From contig JAHITG010000321.1 of NCBI GenBank assembly GCA_018817865.1, forward strand, positions 1-11,907: 11,907 bases of DNA. Direction: 5' to 3'. Each line of letters begins with the position of its first letter. Within the stretch, counting starts at the first letter, position 1. Of the stretch, positions 1 to 6,764 are shown in pieces. This stretch comes from Spirochaetota bacterium (GTDB lineage: Bacteria > Spirochaetota > JAHITG01). Position numbers and translations under genes: made by a program. Below the pieces are notes generated by a model, which was not told where the DNA came from, did no database searches, and was given only the letters and a program-made list of their open reading frames with translations.

Positions 1-1026
1 AAATATAAAGAGTATTGTCAGAAAGAGCCCCCAGTAAAGAGTGAACCGGATGCTTAACTTTATTCCCTGCCTGACGCGGTCCCTCTTTTTTGCGCCGTAG
101 TTCTGCCCGATAAAAGGATTTAAGGCTGTTGCCAGGGCCATGATCACGGTCAAAGAAAACATTTCTACGCGGGAGACTGCGCCAAATGCAGCCACAATGC
201 CGGGGCCAAAAACAGAAAGGATCCGCGTGATGACCCCGATGGAGAGGGGCTGAATGATATTTGCGCCGGCAGCGGGTATGCCGATATACAGAAGACTCTT
301 CCATGACCGCCATAGTTCATCAAGACCCGGAATTTTCAAAGTGATCAGTTTATCCCTCTTATACAGCACATACAGGGCCACCAGGAATGTAATGGCCCTG
401 GCAAAGACCGTGGCCAGGGCAGCCCCGGCTATTCCCATTCTGGGGAACGGGCCCATGCCGAATATGAGCAGGGGATCGAAGAGTATATTCACTCCTACGG
501 CTGTCATCATGATAAGGCTCGGGGTTTTTGTATCTCCGGTCGCCCTGATAGCATTATTTCCCACCATGGGAACGATGACGAACAGCACTCCGGCATACCA
601 GATACTCATGTATGACCGGATATGTTCGAGGATGACGCCTGAAGCACCCATGGCCCTGAAAAGCGGTTTGATGGTGAAAAAACCGGTAACGGCAAAGACA
701 GCAACCAGCAGAAAAGCAAGAAGAAGGCTGTCAGTCGTCAGCCGTCTTACCTTTTGCAGGTTCCCTTCGCCGATCGCCCTTGAAATTACCGAGGAAGCAC
801 CTATGCCCATGCCCAGGGCTATACTCCCGATGACAAGTACCACCGGATAGATGAATCCCATGGCAGCAAGCTCATCCCTTCCCAGACGGCCGACAAAGAT
901 CGTATCCACCAGGTTGAACATTACCATGGCCAGGATCCCGCCGATCATGGGCATGGTCAGGCGCGTAAGGAGCCTGCCAATGCTCCCGGATATGAGTGAC
1001 GAATGATTTTTTTGAATATTCTTCAT
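1..1026 (-). CDS. MATE family efflux transporter, 3' end outside window
   Basis: This is an inner-membrane multidrug/toxin antiporter of the MATE (NorM/DinF/VmrA-like) family, which exports cationic compounds using a Na+ or H+ gradient. The minus-strand frame stays open for 342 codons from ATG 1026 to base 1, so about 100 C-terminal residues of a usual ~450 lie outside. Family signatures are clear. The N-terminal segment ends in NLVDTIFVGRLG (residues 38-49), and D41 is the conserved TM1 acidic residue. RATGDTKTP (161-169) and FDPLLIFGMG (183-192) follow, then QNYGAKKRDR (308-317) at the start of the second half. Hydrophobic helices fill most of the protein. ATG 1026 is chosen because an in-frame TGA lies three codons upstream and the N-terminus has the usual family length. 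No Shine-Dalgarno is visible. It is divergent from the nuclease gene and shows no link to the glycan operon. The substrate cannot be read from sequence. Confidence 0.93.
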   Translation of the reverse strand, partial: MKNIQKNHSSLISGSIGRLLTRLTMPMIGGILAMVMFNLVDTIFVGRLGRDELAAMGFIYPVVLVIGSIALGMGIGASSVISRAIGEGNLQKVRRLTTDSLLLAFLLVAVFAVTGFFTIKPLFRAMGASGVILEHIRSYMSIWYAGVLFVIVPMVGNNAIRATGDTKTPSLIMMTAVGVNILFDPLLIFGMGPFPRMGIAGAALATVFARAITFLVALYVLYKRDKLITLKIPGLDELWRSWKSLLYIGIPAAGANIIQPLSIGVITRILSVFGPGIVAAFGAVSRVEMFSLTVIMALATALNPFIGQNYGAKKRDRVRQGIKLSIRFTLYWGLFLTILFIF

Positions 1027-1034
1027 GTAGCGTC

Positions 1035-1062
1035 AGAATAGTATTTTGAATTAAAAAGTCAA
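1035..1062 (-). promoter_or_regulatory. Putative sigma70-type promoter of the MATE gene
   Basis: Read on the minus strand, TTGACT (1062-1057) is followed after 16 nt by TATTCT (1040-1035). A start site about 7 nt downstream would fall near 1028, two bases before the MATE ATG at 1026, so the transcript would have almost no leader. This fits the absent Shine-Dalgarno. The -35 box overlaps the edge of the upstream direct-repeat similarity (1058-1086), so insertion of the neighbouring cassette may have touched this promoter. The call is motif-based only. Confidence 0.45.
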
Positions 1063-1067
1063 TAAAG

Positions 1068-1086
1068 AACCGGGACAGGTACAATA
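1068..1086 (+). repeat. 19-nt direct repeat, left copy
   Basis: AACCGGGACAGGTACAATA occurs here and again, identical and in the same orientation, at 2206-2224, bracketing the DUF1016 nuclease gene. Weaker similarity continues outward to 1058: GTCAATAAAGAA here against GTAAATAAAGAA at 2186-2197, separated in the right copy by 10 extra bases. The CCGGGACAGGTAC core has no internal inverted symmetry beyond GTAC. It resembles the GGGACAGGTAC words that I recall from REP/RAYT-associated repeats, but that comparison is from memory and unverified. Confidence 0.8.
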
Positions 1087-1149
1087 CTTTTACAAAACTT
1101 CACAAAAAAATATTCAAAAAAAGCTGATTATTTTTTGTATATAAGATAT

Positions 1150-2193
1150 ATGAGTAAGAAAAAATTGACAAATAATGAGAGCACATTCTATAACGATATT
1201 CGCACTATTTTACAGGAAGCACGGGAAAAAACGTATAAATTTATAAATTCAGCAATGGTAGAAACCTATTGGCTGATAGGCAGGAGGATTGTACTTGAGG
1301 AGCAGAAGGGTAGGGATCGGGCTGATTATGGGGCTAATCTAATCAAAAATCTATCTATTGCACTTAATGTTGAGTTTGGTAAAGGGTTTTCTGTTGCCAA
1401 CCTGTGGAACTTTCGCCAGTTTTATCTTATATTTCCTGCTAATGAAAAACTCTACACACTGTGTAGAGAATTAAGCTGGTCACATATTCGTCTGATCATG
1501 CGTATTGCCAATTCTAAAATTCGTGAATACTATCTTAAGGAAGCAAAGACTCGTGGGTGGAGTGTACGGCAACTCCAGAGAAATATCAATTCTCATTACT
1601 ATGAAAGGCTGCTTTCATCTTCAGATAAGAAAAGTGATTTAATTTCCGTTAAGGATAATAAAAAGAAAAATACCCGGGATTTTATAAAAGACCCTTATGT
1701 TCTGGAATTTCTCGATTTACCGGAAAATACAGAATTAAAAGAATCTACTCTTGAAAGATCCATCATTAATAATCTGCAGGCATTTCTTTTGGAAATCGGG
1801 AAAGGTTTTTCTTTTGTGGGCAGACAATTAAGGATCAGTACAGAGACCAGTCATTTCTATATTGATCTTGTTTTTTATAATTATCTCTTGAAATGTTTCG
1901 TCATTATTGATTTGAAAACAAGTAAATTAACTCATCAGGATATCGGCCAAATGGATATGTATATCCGTATGTTTGATGACCTTAAACGGGGTGAAAATGA
2001 TAATCCGACTATTGGAATAATTCTTTGCAGTGATAAAGACGATACTGTTGTCAGGTATTCTGTGTTAAAGACCAGCGAACAGATTTTTGCTTCAAAATAT
2101 CGGCTGATTCTTCCTACAGAAGAGGAATTAAAAGCAGAATTGGAGAGGGAGCTACATCTGATCGAAGAACAACAAGGCAGGAATGGTAAATAA
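1150..2193 (+). CDS. DUF1016 (YhcG-like) PD-(D/E)XK nuclease domain protein
   Basis: This 347-aa protein of the DUF1016/YhcG family has an N-terminal helical DUF1016_N domain (about residues 10-155, with YWLIGRRIV at 40-48 and GKGFSVANLWNFRQFY at 77-92). A C-terminal restriction-endonuclease-like domain covers about 180-330. Nuclease landmarks are E215 in LLEIGKGFSFVGRQ, D239 in FYIDLVFYN, D254 and K256 in IIDLK, and Q267 in GQMDMY. The family tail GIILCSDKDDTVVRYS and LPTEEELKAELERE is present. Length is normal and no catalytic residue is missing. ATG 1150 is preferred; an in-frame TTG at 1135 would add five residues, and neither start has a good ribosome site. Family members are predicted DNases, often found near restriction or mobile loci, and their cellular role is poorly defined. 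The gene stands alone, is AT-rich (for example 17 G/C of 60 at 1621-1680), and lies between direct repeats, which suggests horizontal acquisition. Confidence 0.9.
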   Translation: MSKKKLTNNESTFYNDIRTILQEAREKTYKFINSAMVETYWLIGRRIVLEEQKGRDRADYGANLIKNLSIALNVEFGKGFSVANLWNFRQFYLIFPANEKLYTLCRELSWSHIRLIMRIANSKIREYYLKEAKTRGWSVRQLQRNINSHYYERLLSSSDKKSDLISVKDNKKKNTRDFIKDPYVLEFLDLPENTELKESTLERSIINNLQAFLLEIGKGFSFVGRQLRISTETSHFYIDLVFYNYLLKCFVIIDLKTSKLTHQDIGQMDMYIRMFDDLKRGENDNPTIGIILCSDKDDTVVRYSVLKTSEQIFASKYRLILPTEEELKAELERELHLIEEQQGRNGK

Positions 2194-2205
2194 AGAATCG
2201 TAAAA

Positions 2206-2224
2206 AACCGGGACAGGTACAATA
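2206..2224 (+). repeat. 19-nt direct repeat, right copy
   Basis: Exact second copy of AACCGGGACAGGTACAATA, 1138 nt downstream of the first. The looser upstream part of the repeat (from 2186) runs across the TAA stop of the nuclease gene (2191-2193), so the repeat abuts the gene directly. Ten extra bases (2198-2207) split the two blocks in this copy relative to the left one. The rest of the 2225-2362 gap holds T-rich sequence without a convincing gene or terminator. Confidence 0.8.
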
Positions 2225-2362
2225 ACAAATTCTACCTTTTTATTCATTTTTCTTCCTTCTGCAGTGTTGTTATCATTTTTTGGCCTTAATTCTCCCCGTC
2301 CTTTAATTTTATTTAATATTGTCAGAATATTTATTCCACAAACCAAAAAAAATAAAAAATAC

Positions 2363-2390
2363 TTGACTTTTTTGAATACCGTGGTATATT
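2363..2390 (+). promoter_or_regulatory. Putative promoter of the LacI regulator and glycan operon
   Basis: TTGACT (2363-2368) and TATATT (2385-2390) are separated by 16 nt. An offset TATTAT (2387-2392) would give 18 nt. Initiation 6-7 nt after the -10 box falls at about 2397, the A of the regulator's ATG, so the transcript is predicted to be leaderless. An A-tract precedes the -35 box. As the downstream genes are closely spaced and none has an obvious promoter of its own, this is the best candidate promoter for the whole 2397-11902 cluster. Confidence 0.6.
2376..2387 (+). promoter_or_regulatory. Candidate LacI-family operator overlapping the -10 box
   Basis: ATACCGTGGTAT is an inverted repeat with 5-bp arms (ATACC/GGTAT) around a 2-nt centre. 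It lies in the spacer of the predicted promoter and overlaps its -10 box. LacI-family proteins bind short palindromes as dimers, so occupancy here would block transcription of the regulator and its operon. Size, symmetry and position fit autoregulation, but symmetry does not extend beyond the 12 bp and no second copy was noticed in the window. Confidence 0.45.
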
Positions 2391-2396
2391 ATAGTT

Positions 2397-3449
2397 ATGA
2401 AACATAATGTAACAGTTCCGATACAAAGCATCTATGAGATTGCCAGAAAAGCAAAGGTCTCCGTTGCTACTGTGTCGCGCGTATTGAATAATAAAGAGAG
2501 TGTCCGGCAATCCACCCGCGTCCGTATCCTGGATATTATTAATAAGAATAATTACAAACCCCGCCTGGTTAAAGCCAAGACCCTTAATATCGGTATTCTG
2601 ATACAGGCGGGAGCGGAACTCTTCGGGAATTACCTGGCAGAGGTGATTAATGGCATTTTTGATTATTGCATCGAGTTTGATTACAACCTTCAGCTGTTCT
2701 CTTTTTATGAGAAGAGGCTGGGACAGAAAGGTATTCTGAATACATTAAGGGAGAATAAAATAGACGGGATGATCGTACTTTTGAGCAATAAGAACAGTGA
2801 TTATGTGATCCAGGCTCAGCAGGAAAAGTACCCGGTTATTCTTATTAACAAAGGTCTGGATGCTACCGGTGTGAATTATATCGACATCGATAATGCCCGG
2901 GGTATTAAAGAAGCCCTTCAATATCTAAAAGATATGGGCCATAGCCGGATCTCTTTCTTGAGCGGTGACCTGCAGACAAGAGATCACGTGGAGCGGTTGA
3001 ACGCCTTTAAGAAATATATGAAACAGGATAATAAGAATTTCAGGAATGATCAGGTCATTGATTTCATCCGTCCGGACCTGTATCTGACCAGCTTTGAGCA
3101 GGGTTATCAGCAGATGAAAGAAGTATTAAAGAAGCATAAAAATACAACGGCAGTGCTTGCCAATAATGATGATCAGGCTATTGGTGCCATTAAGGCGATG
3201 GGCGAAGCGGGTATCTCTGTTCCGGAAGATATCTCCATTATCGGGTTTGATGATTATAAGGTCTCTGCATACACCAATCCGGCTCTGACATCTATCCATC
3301 AGCCCCTTTTTAAAATGGGGCGTATGGCTGCTGCCAAATTGATAACCATAATTACCGGAGCGAGTATAGAGCTGATACAGGAAAAGATGAATCCTGAACT
3401 GATTATCCGTGACAGCGTAAGCCCCTGCAAAAAGAAGAGGGTGGCGTAA
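2397..3449 (+). CDS. LacI/GalR family transcriptional regulator
   Basis: This 350-aa regulator is typical of the LacI family. The N-terminal helix-turn-helix is IYEIARKAKVSVATVSRVLN (residues 12-31), followed by the hinge region NYKPRLVKAKTLNIGILIQ (52-70). The periplasmic-binding-protein-like sugar domain then runs to the C-terminus. Effector-domain landmarks are the VNYIDIDNARG segment (159-169), GHSRISFLSGD (181-191), R195 before VERLNAF, LANNDDQAIG (254-263) and IGFDDYKVSAYTNPALTSI (282-300). The ligand is probably a mono- or oligosaccharide released by the downstream hydrolase, but this rests on context only. The ATG directly follows the promoter with no Shine-Dalgarno, and no later Met would preserve the HTH. 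The next gene starts 20 nt after its stop, so regulator and targets are probably co-transcribed and autoregulated. Confidence 0.95.
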   Translation: MKHNVTVPIQSIYEIARKAKVSVATVSRVLNNKESVRQSTRVRILDIINKNNYKPRLVKAKTLNIGILIQAGAELFGNYLAEVINGIFDYCIEFDYNLQLFSFYEKRLGQKGILNTLRENKIDGMIVLLSNKNSDYVIQAQQEKYPVILINKGLDATGVNYIDIDNARGIKEALQYLKDMGHSRISFLSGDLQTRDHVERLNAFKKYMKQDNKNFRNDQVIDFIRPDLYLTSFEQGYQQMKEVLKKHKNTTAVLANNDDQAIGAIKAMGEAGISVPEDISIIGFDDYKVSAYTNPALTSIHQPLFKMGRMAAAKLITIITGASIELIQEKMNPELIIRDSVSPCKKKRVA

Positions 3450-3469
3450 AAAATCATGAGGGTATTTAT

Positions 3470-5818
3470 ATGAGAAAATATTTATTTATTATAGTTATCC
3501 TGACTGCTGTTATGACCCGGAACATACAGGCGGTCCAGTATGATTATTATGATATGCTGGGATCCCATTTTATGTATGCAGAGAGGCTCTTCTATATTGA
3601 AGACCTGGACAACCGGATCGGCGGGGCTCAGAGCGGGACTTCCCTCATCGGGATGTATGATAAAAGATGGATGGAGGAGTTTAAATCCCATGTGGTTGTT
3701 TATGAGACTTATGATAATATCAAGAATATAATCGAGCTGGGAAGGACACCCACACGTTTTACCGGCCTTACCATGGATAAAACCCTTTTCGGGCCGAGTT
3801 ATCTTTTCCGGCAGCAGCAGGGATTCAAATTCGATTCTCATCTCCCCTGGGTAGTGAACCAGTTCACCTTTCTCTTTACCCGGACAGATTTTGAATATGA
3901 TACGAACACAGACTGGACATGGGAGGAAAACCTTGGAGAGGATTTCAATGGGGCTGACATGGATGAGTATTTTGTGGGCTCACGCATCGGACTCGATATT
4001 ACCAAAAAGATCAACCTGGGCGTCTCTTATGTGAATCAGCATTCCTCTTTTCATGGGGTGAACCAGAAGGTCTATGCTGATCCGTTTGCGGGTTCGGACA
4101 GAGATACCATGTATAAGGGTGTCAGTATCCGGTTTGCGGATGCCAGCCCGGATGACGGCAGGGGCGGTGCAGCAGTTTACAGTATAAAGGTCTATATTAA
4201 TGGAGTGGAGCGGCCGGAACTGGGTTTTGAAAACAATGGGACCGGTGCGAATACCAGTATTTACTGGGCCAATCCGGTGGGTGATCATCAGGAGGCTAAT
4301 GGCGGGAATTTGATCGACTTCTGGTTCGATTTTTCCTCTTACAGTGATATCAGGGATATTGAATTGGTGTTTGATGTAGCCAATGATTACTCCATCAGTT
4401 ATCGAACAGATAGAAATCAGAACGGATATGTATCCGATGATAATTATATTCAGATCTTCAGTGCAAACGGGAATATCAAAGATTACAAGAACCGCAAGAC
4501 CATCAGATGGAATTACGGAGAACTGACCGGCAAATCCATTTACGGGATCGATCTGAAAGGGGCATTGTTTGATATTTCCTTCTCTGTTGAGTATGCCCTG
4601 CTGGCCAATTACAGGAGGATGCCCGGTGATGTCAGGAAGGAGTACCCCATAGAGTATGCACAGGCTTATTTTTTCCGGCTTCTTAAAGAATTCAGATGGT
4701 TTGAGGTGGGTGCAGAGTATTTTCAAGTGGATTGGGATTATAATGCCGGTTTTGCCGTGGAAGATAATGATGATAACGACATGTATCCGGACATTACGGA
4801 TGACCCGTCTATTTTTGATGGAGGTGACGGGATCAATTTCAAGACCATTGACAAGAATAACAATGGAATTAACGACTATGACGAAGATTTCCTTCTTTTT
4901 GATAATGACATCTTTGAATTCAGAGAAGGGGATGATAACAATAATAATGATGTGTTTGATAATGAGGAGAACGATGATAAACCGGATTATCCGTATAATG
5001 CGGGTGAAAGGGGGGTAATGGGATATATCTCTGTCAATCCCATTCAGCCGCTAATATTGATCTTTAAGAATATATATGTATTGAAGGATATTGCAGGTCA
5101 GAAGAATCAGACCCATTACCTGGATACGATATATACAAGCCGGTTCTTTAGAACCAGTGAGATCTATATAAAGGACAGGGTCGCTTATATCAGGGATACC
5201 ATACCGGATGATACGATCGACCATCAGGGAGAGACTGTAAAGGATAAATTGAACTATGAAAATAACCTTAATAATTCCATCCTGATAAAGTTGTCATCAG
5301 AGATCTTCAGCAGGCTTGCTTTTTTGAACAGTTTCTACAATAAATATGATATCAACGGGTTTACGGAAGATCTGAGCTTCAGTAAAAAAGAGAAAAAACT
5401 GACCTATGCAACACTGCATAAGGTGAAATATACCTATACACTTTTTCCCCGCTTTGATCTTGTCCCTCTTTTTAAGATCTCCTGGCTGTACCGGTATTCG
5501 ATCCATGATGAGGTGGCCAGGAATTTTTATAATAGCAATCTGCGGGCAGGCGGTATAGAGCTGATCTACAACTGGACTAAACGGACCAAACTGTTGTTTG
5601 GTTATCAAAAACTTTTTACAACGGAATTCGAAGGGAACGAGGTCAAATCGGAAAGAGACACTTTTGGTATTGAATTTACCCATACAGCCAATTACTGGGA
5701 CAGGCCGCTCGGCATTATCGCCGGCATGGTCTTTGTCAATCATAATTATCTGAGTGATTCTACAGATGAAGATTATCGTGCGGATAAATTTTATGTTCAT
5801 TCTTATTTTAACTGGTAA
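3470..5818 (+). CDS. Large outer-membrane beta-barrel protein with acidic Ca2+-binding-like segments
   Basis: I do not recognise a named family. The 782-aa product starts with a signal peptide (about residues 1-21, cut near NIQA|VQY). It then shows many alternating aromatic/hydrophobic strands and ends in KFYVHSYFNW, a final aromatic residue as in BAM-assembled outer-membrane barrels. A probable inserted domain at about 205-330 includes YSIKVYINGVERPEL (237-251). D314-RNQNGYVSDD is an EF-loop-like DxNxNG motif. A strongly acidic insert (431-508) holds DNDDNDMYPD and DKNNNGINDYDE (461-472), resembling thrombospondin-type-3 or dockerin calcium loops, probably in an extracellular loop. GAGGG (3458-3462) lies 7 nt before the ATG. 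As the first structural gene after the regulator it may serve as a glycan porin or receptor. No plug domain, TonB box or SusC signature was seen. Confidence 0.72.
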   Translation: MRKYLFIIVILTAVMTRNIQAVQYDYYDMLGSHFMYAERLFYIEDLDNRIGGAQSGTSLIGMYDKRWMEEFKSHVVVYETYDNIKNIIELGRTPTRFTGLTMDKTLFGPSYLFRQQQGFKFDSHLPWVVNQFTFLFTRTDFEYDTNTDWTWEENLGEDFNGADMDEYFVGSRIGLDITKKINLGVSYVNQHSSFHGVNQKVYADPFAGSDRDTMYKGVSIRFADASPDDGRGGAAVYSIKVYINGVERPELGFENNGTGANTSIYWANPVGDHQEANGGNLIDFWFDFSSYSDIRDIELVFDVANDYSISYRTDRNQNGYVSDDNYIQIFSANGNIKDYKNRKTIRWNYGELTGKSIYGIDLKGALFDISFSVEYALLANYRRMPGDVRKEYPIEYAQAYFFRLLKEFRWFEVGAEYFQVDWDYNAGFAVEDNDDNDMYPDITDDPSIFDGGDGINFKTIDKNNNGINDYDEDFLLFDNDIFEFREGDDNNNNDVFDNEENDDKPDYPYNAGERGVMGYISVNPIQPLILIFKNIYVLKDIAGQKNQTHYLDTIYTSRFFRTSEIYIKDRVAYIRDTIPDDTIDHQGETVKDKLNYENNLNNSILIKLSSEIFSRLAFLNSFYNKYDINGFTEDLSFSKKEKKLTYATLHKVKYTYTLFPRFDLVPLFKISWLYRYSIHDEVARNFYNSNLRAGGIELIYNWTKRTKLLFGYQKLFTTEFEGNEVKSERDTFGIEFTHTANYWDRPLGIIAGMVFVNHNYLSDSTDEDYRADKFYVHSYFNW

Positions 5819-5828
5819 AAAACATATC

Positions 5829-5833
5829 AGGAG
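5829..5833 (+). promoter_or_regulatory. Ribosome binding site fixing the start of the PorV-like gene
   Basis: AGGAG lies 7 nt before ATG 5841. It selects that codon over an in-frame ATG at 5754, which would overlap the end of the upstream barrel gene and place 29 residues in front of the signal peptide. Confidence 0.8.
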
Positions 5834-5840
5834 AGCTGTT

Positions 5841-6755
5841 ATGAAAAAAATATTTATTATAATCTTTATTCTTACTTTATTAAGTACCGGCTACTCTGCC
5901 TTTAAGGAGATACAACAGGCAGGGCCAAGGGCCATTGGCCTCGGGAATGCCTTTACAGGGCTTGCCGATGATATCAATACACTTGTCATCAACCCGGCCG
6001 GTCTGATGAATATAGAACAACTTACAGCTTCCATTTCCGGAGGATTGCTTTACCCCGGCCTTGAGCATGATAACGGTATTATTAAAGGAAATATACTCTC
6101 TGGTATGCCTCTTTTTACTAAAGGATCCTTTCCCTCCCGGCTTAATGCGGGGATAGGGATGGGCTTTTTATATACTCAGTATTACAAAGAGAATACATTC
6201 CATCTTACCGTGGCCCATGACCTGACAAAAAAACTGGATCTGGGTGTCACTGCCAAGCTGTTAATGTGGTCCGGGCAAGTGGTCTCAGTATTCGATGTAA
6301 CAAAAGCAGAATATCGATCTATGAATATAAGCATGGATGCAGGGTTGCTTTATTCTATCACGGATAATCTCTCCTTTGGTATGGCTTTGCTTGATATTAA
6401 CCGCCCGGATATTTCATCCGATTCATCTTCTGTCGCGGACAGGCTCCCGACAGACTATAAATTCGGCCTGGGATATAAAGAAAACCGTCTGGCTGCGGAT
6501 ATTGACCTTTCCTATACCGAGGAGATCCTGATCCAGAACCTGGGGATTGAGTATCATGTGCTGAAAAATTTCATCATTGCCCGCGGAGGATTAACCCTTT
6601 TTAATTTAAGCTCGGCAGGATACCAGTTCAACCTGGGGATGTCCGTAGATACCCGTATCCTTGCGAGGTCCTTCCGGTTTGATTATGCCTTTGGCTTGAA
6701 CGGTATCCGTAACAGCCTGGGTATTCATCATGCAGCCATTCTATTTTCATTTTAG
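5841..6755 (+). CDS. PorV/UPF0164-like outer-membrane beta-barrel protein
   Basis: A 304-aa secreted barrel. The signal peptide MKKIFIIIFILTLLSTGYSA is followed by the motif AGPRAIGLGNAFTGLADD (27-44) and INTLVINPAGL (45-55). This conserved N-terminus is shared by the PorV/PorQ, UPF0164 and FadL-like families. The rest alternates like beta strands (for example RLNAGIGMGFLYTQYY and KLDLGVTAKLLMW) and the chain ends in AAILFSF, a terminal phenylalanine fitting outer-membrane assembly. In Bacteroidota, PorV carries T9SS cargo to the attachment complex; related proteins elsewhere have unknown roles. The next gene, 9 nt downstream, encodes a protein with a FlgD-like C-terminal domain, which makes a cargo-shuttle relationship attractive, though inferred. 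Hydrophobic-compound transport (FadL-like) is the main alternative. Length is close to PorV-type proteins, and no truncation is visible. Confidence 0.8.
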   Translation: MKKIFIIIFILTLLSTGYSAFKEIQQAGPRAIGLGNAFTGLADDINTLVINPAGLMNIEQLTASISGGLLYPGLEHDNGIIKGNILSGMPLFTKGSFPSRLNAGIGMGFLYTQYYKENTFHLTVAHDLTKKLDLGVTAKLLMWSGQVVSVFDVTKAEYRSMNISMDAGLLYSITDNLSFGMALLDINRPDISSDSSSVADRLPTDYKFGLGYKENRLAADIDLSYTEEILIQNLGIEYHVLKNFIIARGGLTLFNLSSAGYQFNLGMSVDTRILARSFRFDYAFGLNGIRNSLGIHHAAILFSF

Positions 6756-6764
6756 AGGTGATTT

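Noticed and set aside
254..850. Plus-strand 198-aa open frame opposite the MATE gene
   Set aside because: It is antisense to a clear MATE coding frame, has no family features and no ribosome site.
872..1084. Minus-strand 70-aa open frame starting in the left repeat
   Set aside because: It overlaps the MATE start in another frame; its N-terminal YLSRFF wording simply reflects the direct repeat read on the minus strand.
1113..1145. Possible promoter for the nuclease gene (TTCAAA ... TATAAG)
   Set aside because: Spacer is about 21 nt and the region is AT-rich enough to give such matches by chance.
2325..2336. GAATATTTATTC inverted repeat upstream of the LacI promoter
   Set aside because: Perfect 5-bp arms but pure AT-rich context and no link to the other palindrome; likely chance.
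2152..2346. Minus-strand 64-aa frame in the gap after the nuclease gene, containing an internal ATG preceded by GAAGGAAG
   Set aside because: The internal 37-codon frame has a passable ribosome site, but it runs through the direct repeat and into the nuclease coding region and looks like no known peptide.
2194..2362. Terminator after the nuclease gene
   Set aside because: T-runs are present, but no GC-rich hairpin precedes them on either strand.
3980..4726. Minus-strand 248-aa open frame inside the large barrel gene
   Set aside because: Antisense shadow of a protein with signal peptide, good ribosome site and operon context; the shadow has none of these.
5297..5800. Minus-strand 167-aa open frame at the end of the large barrel gene
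   Set aside because: Antisense shadow with no recognisable domain or ribosome site.
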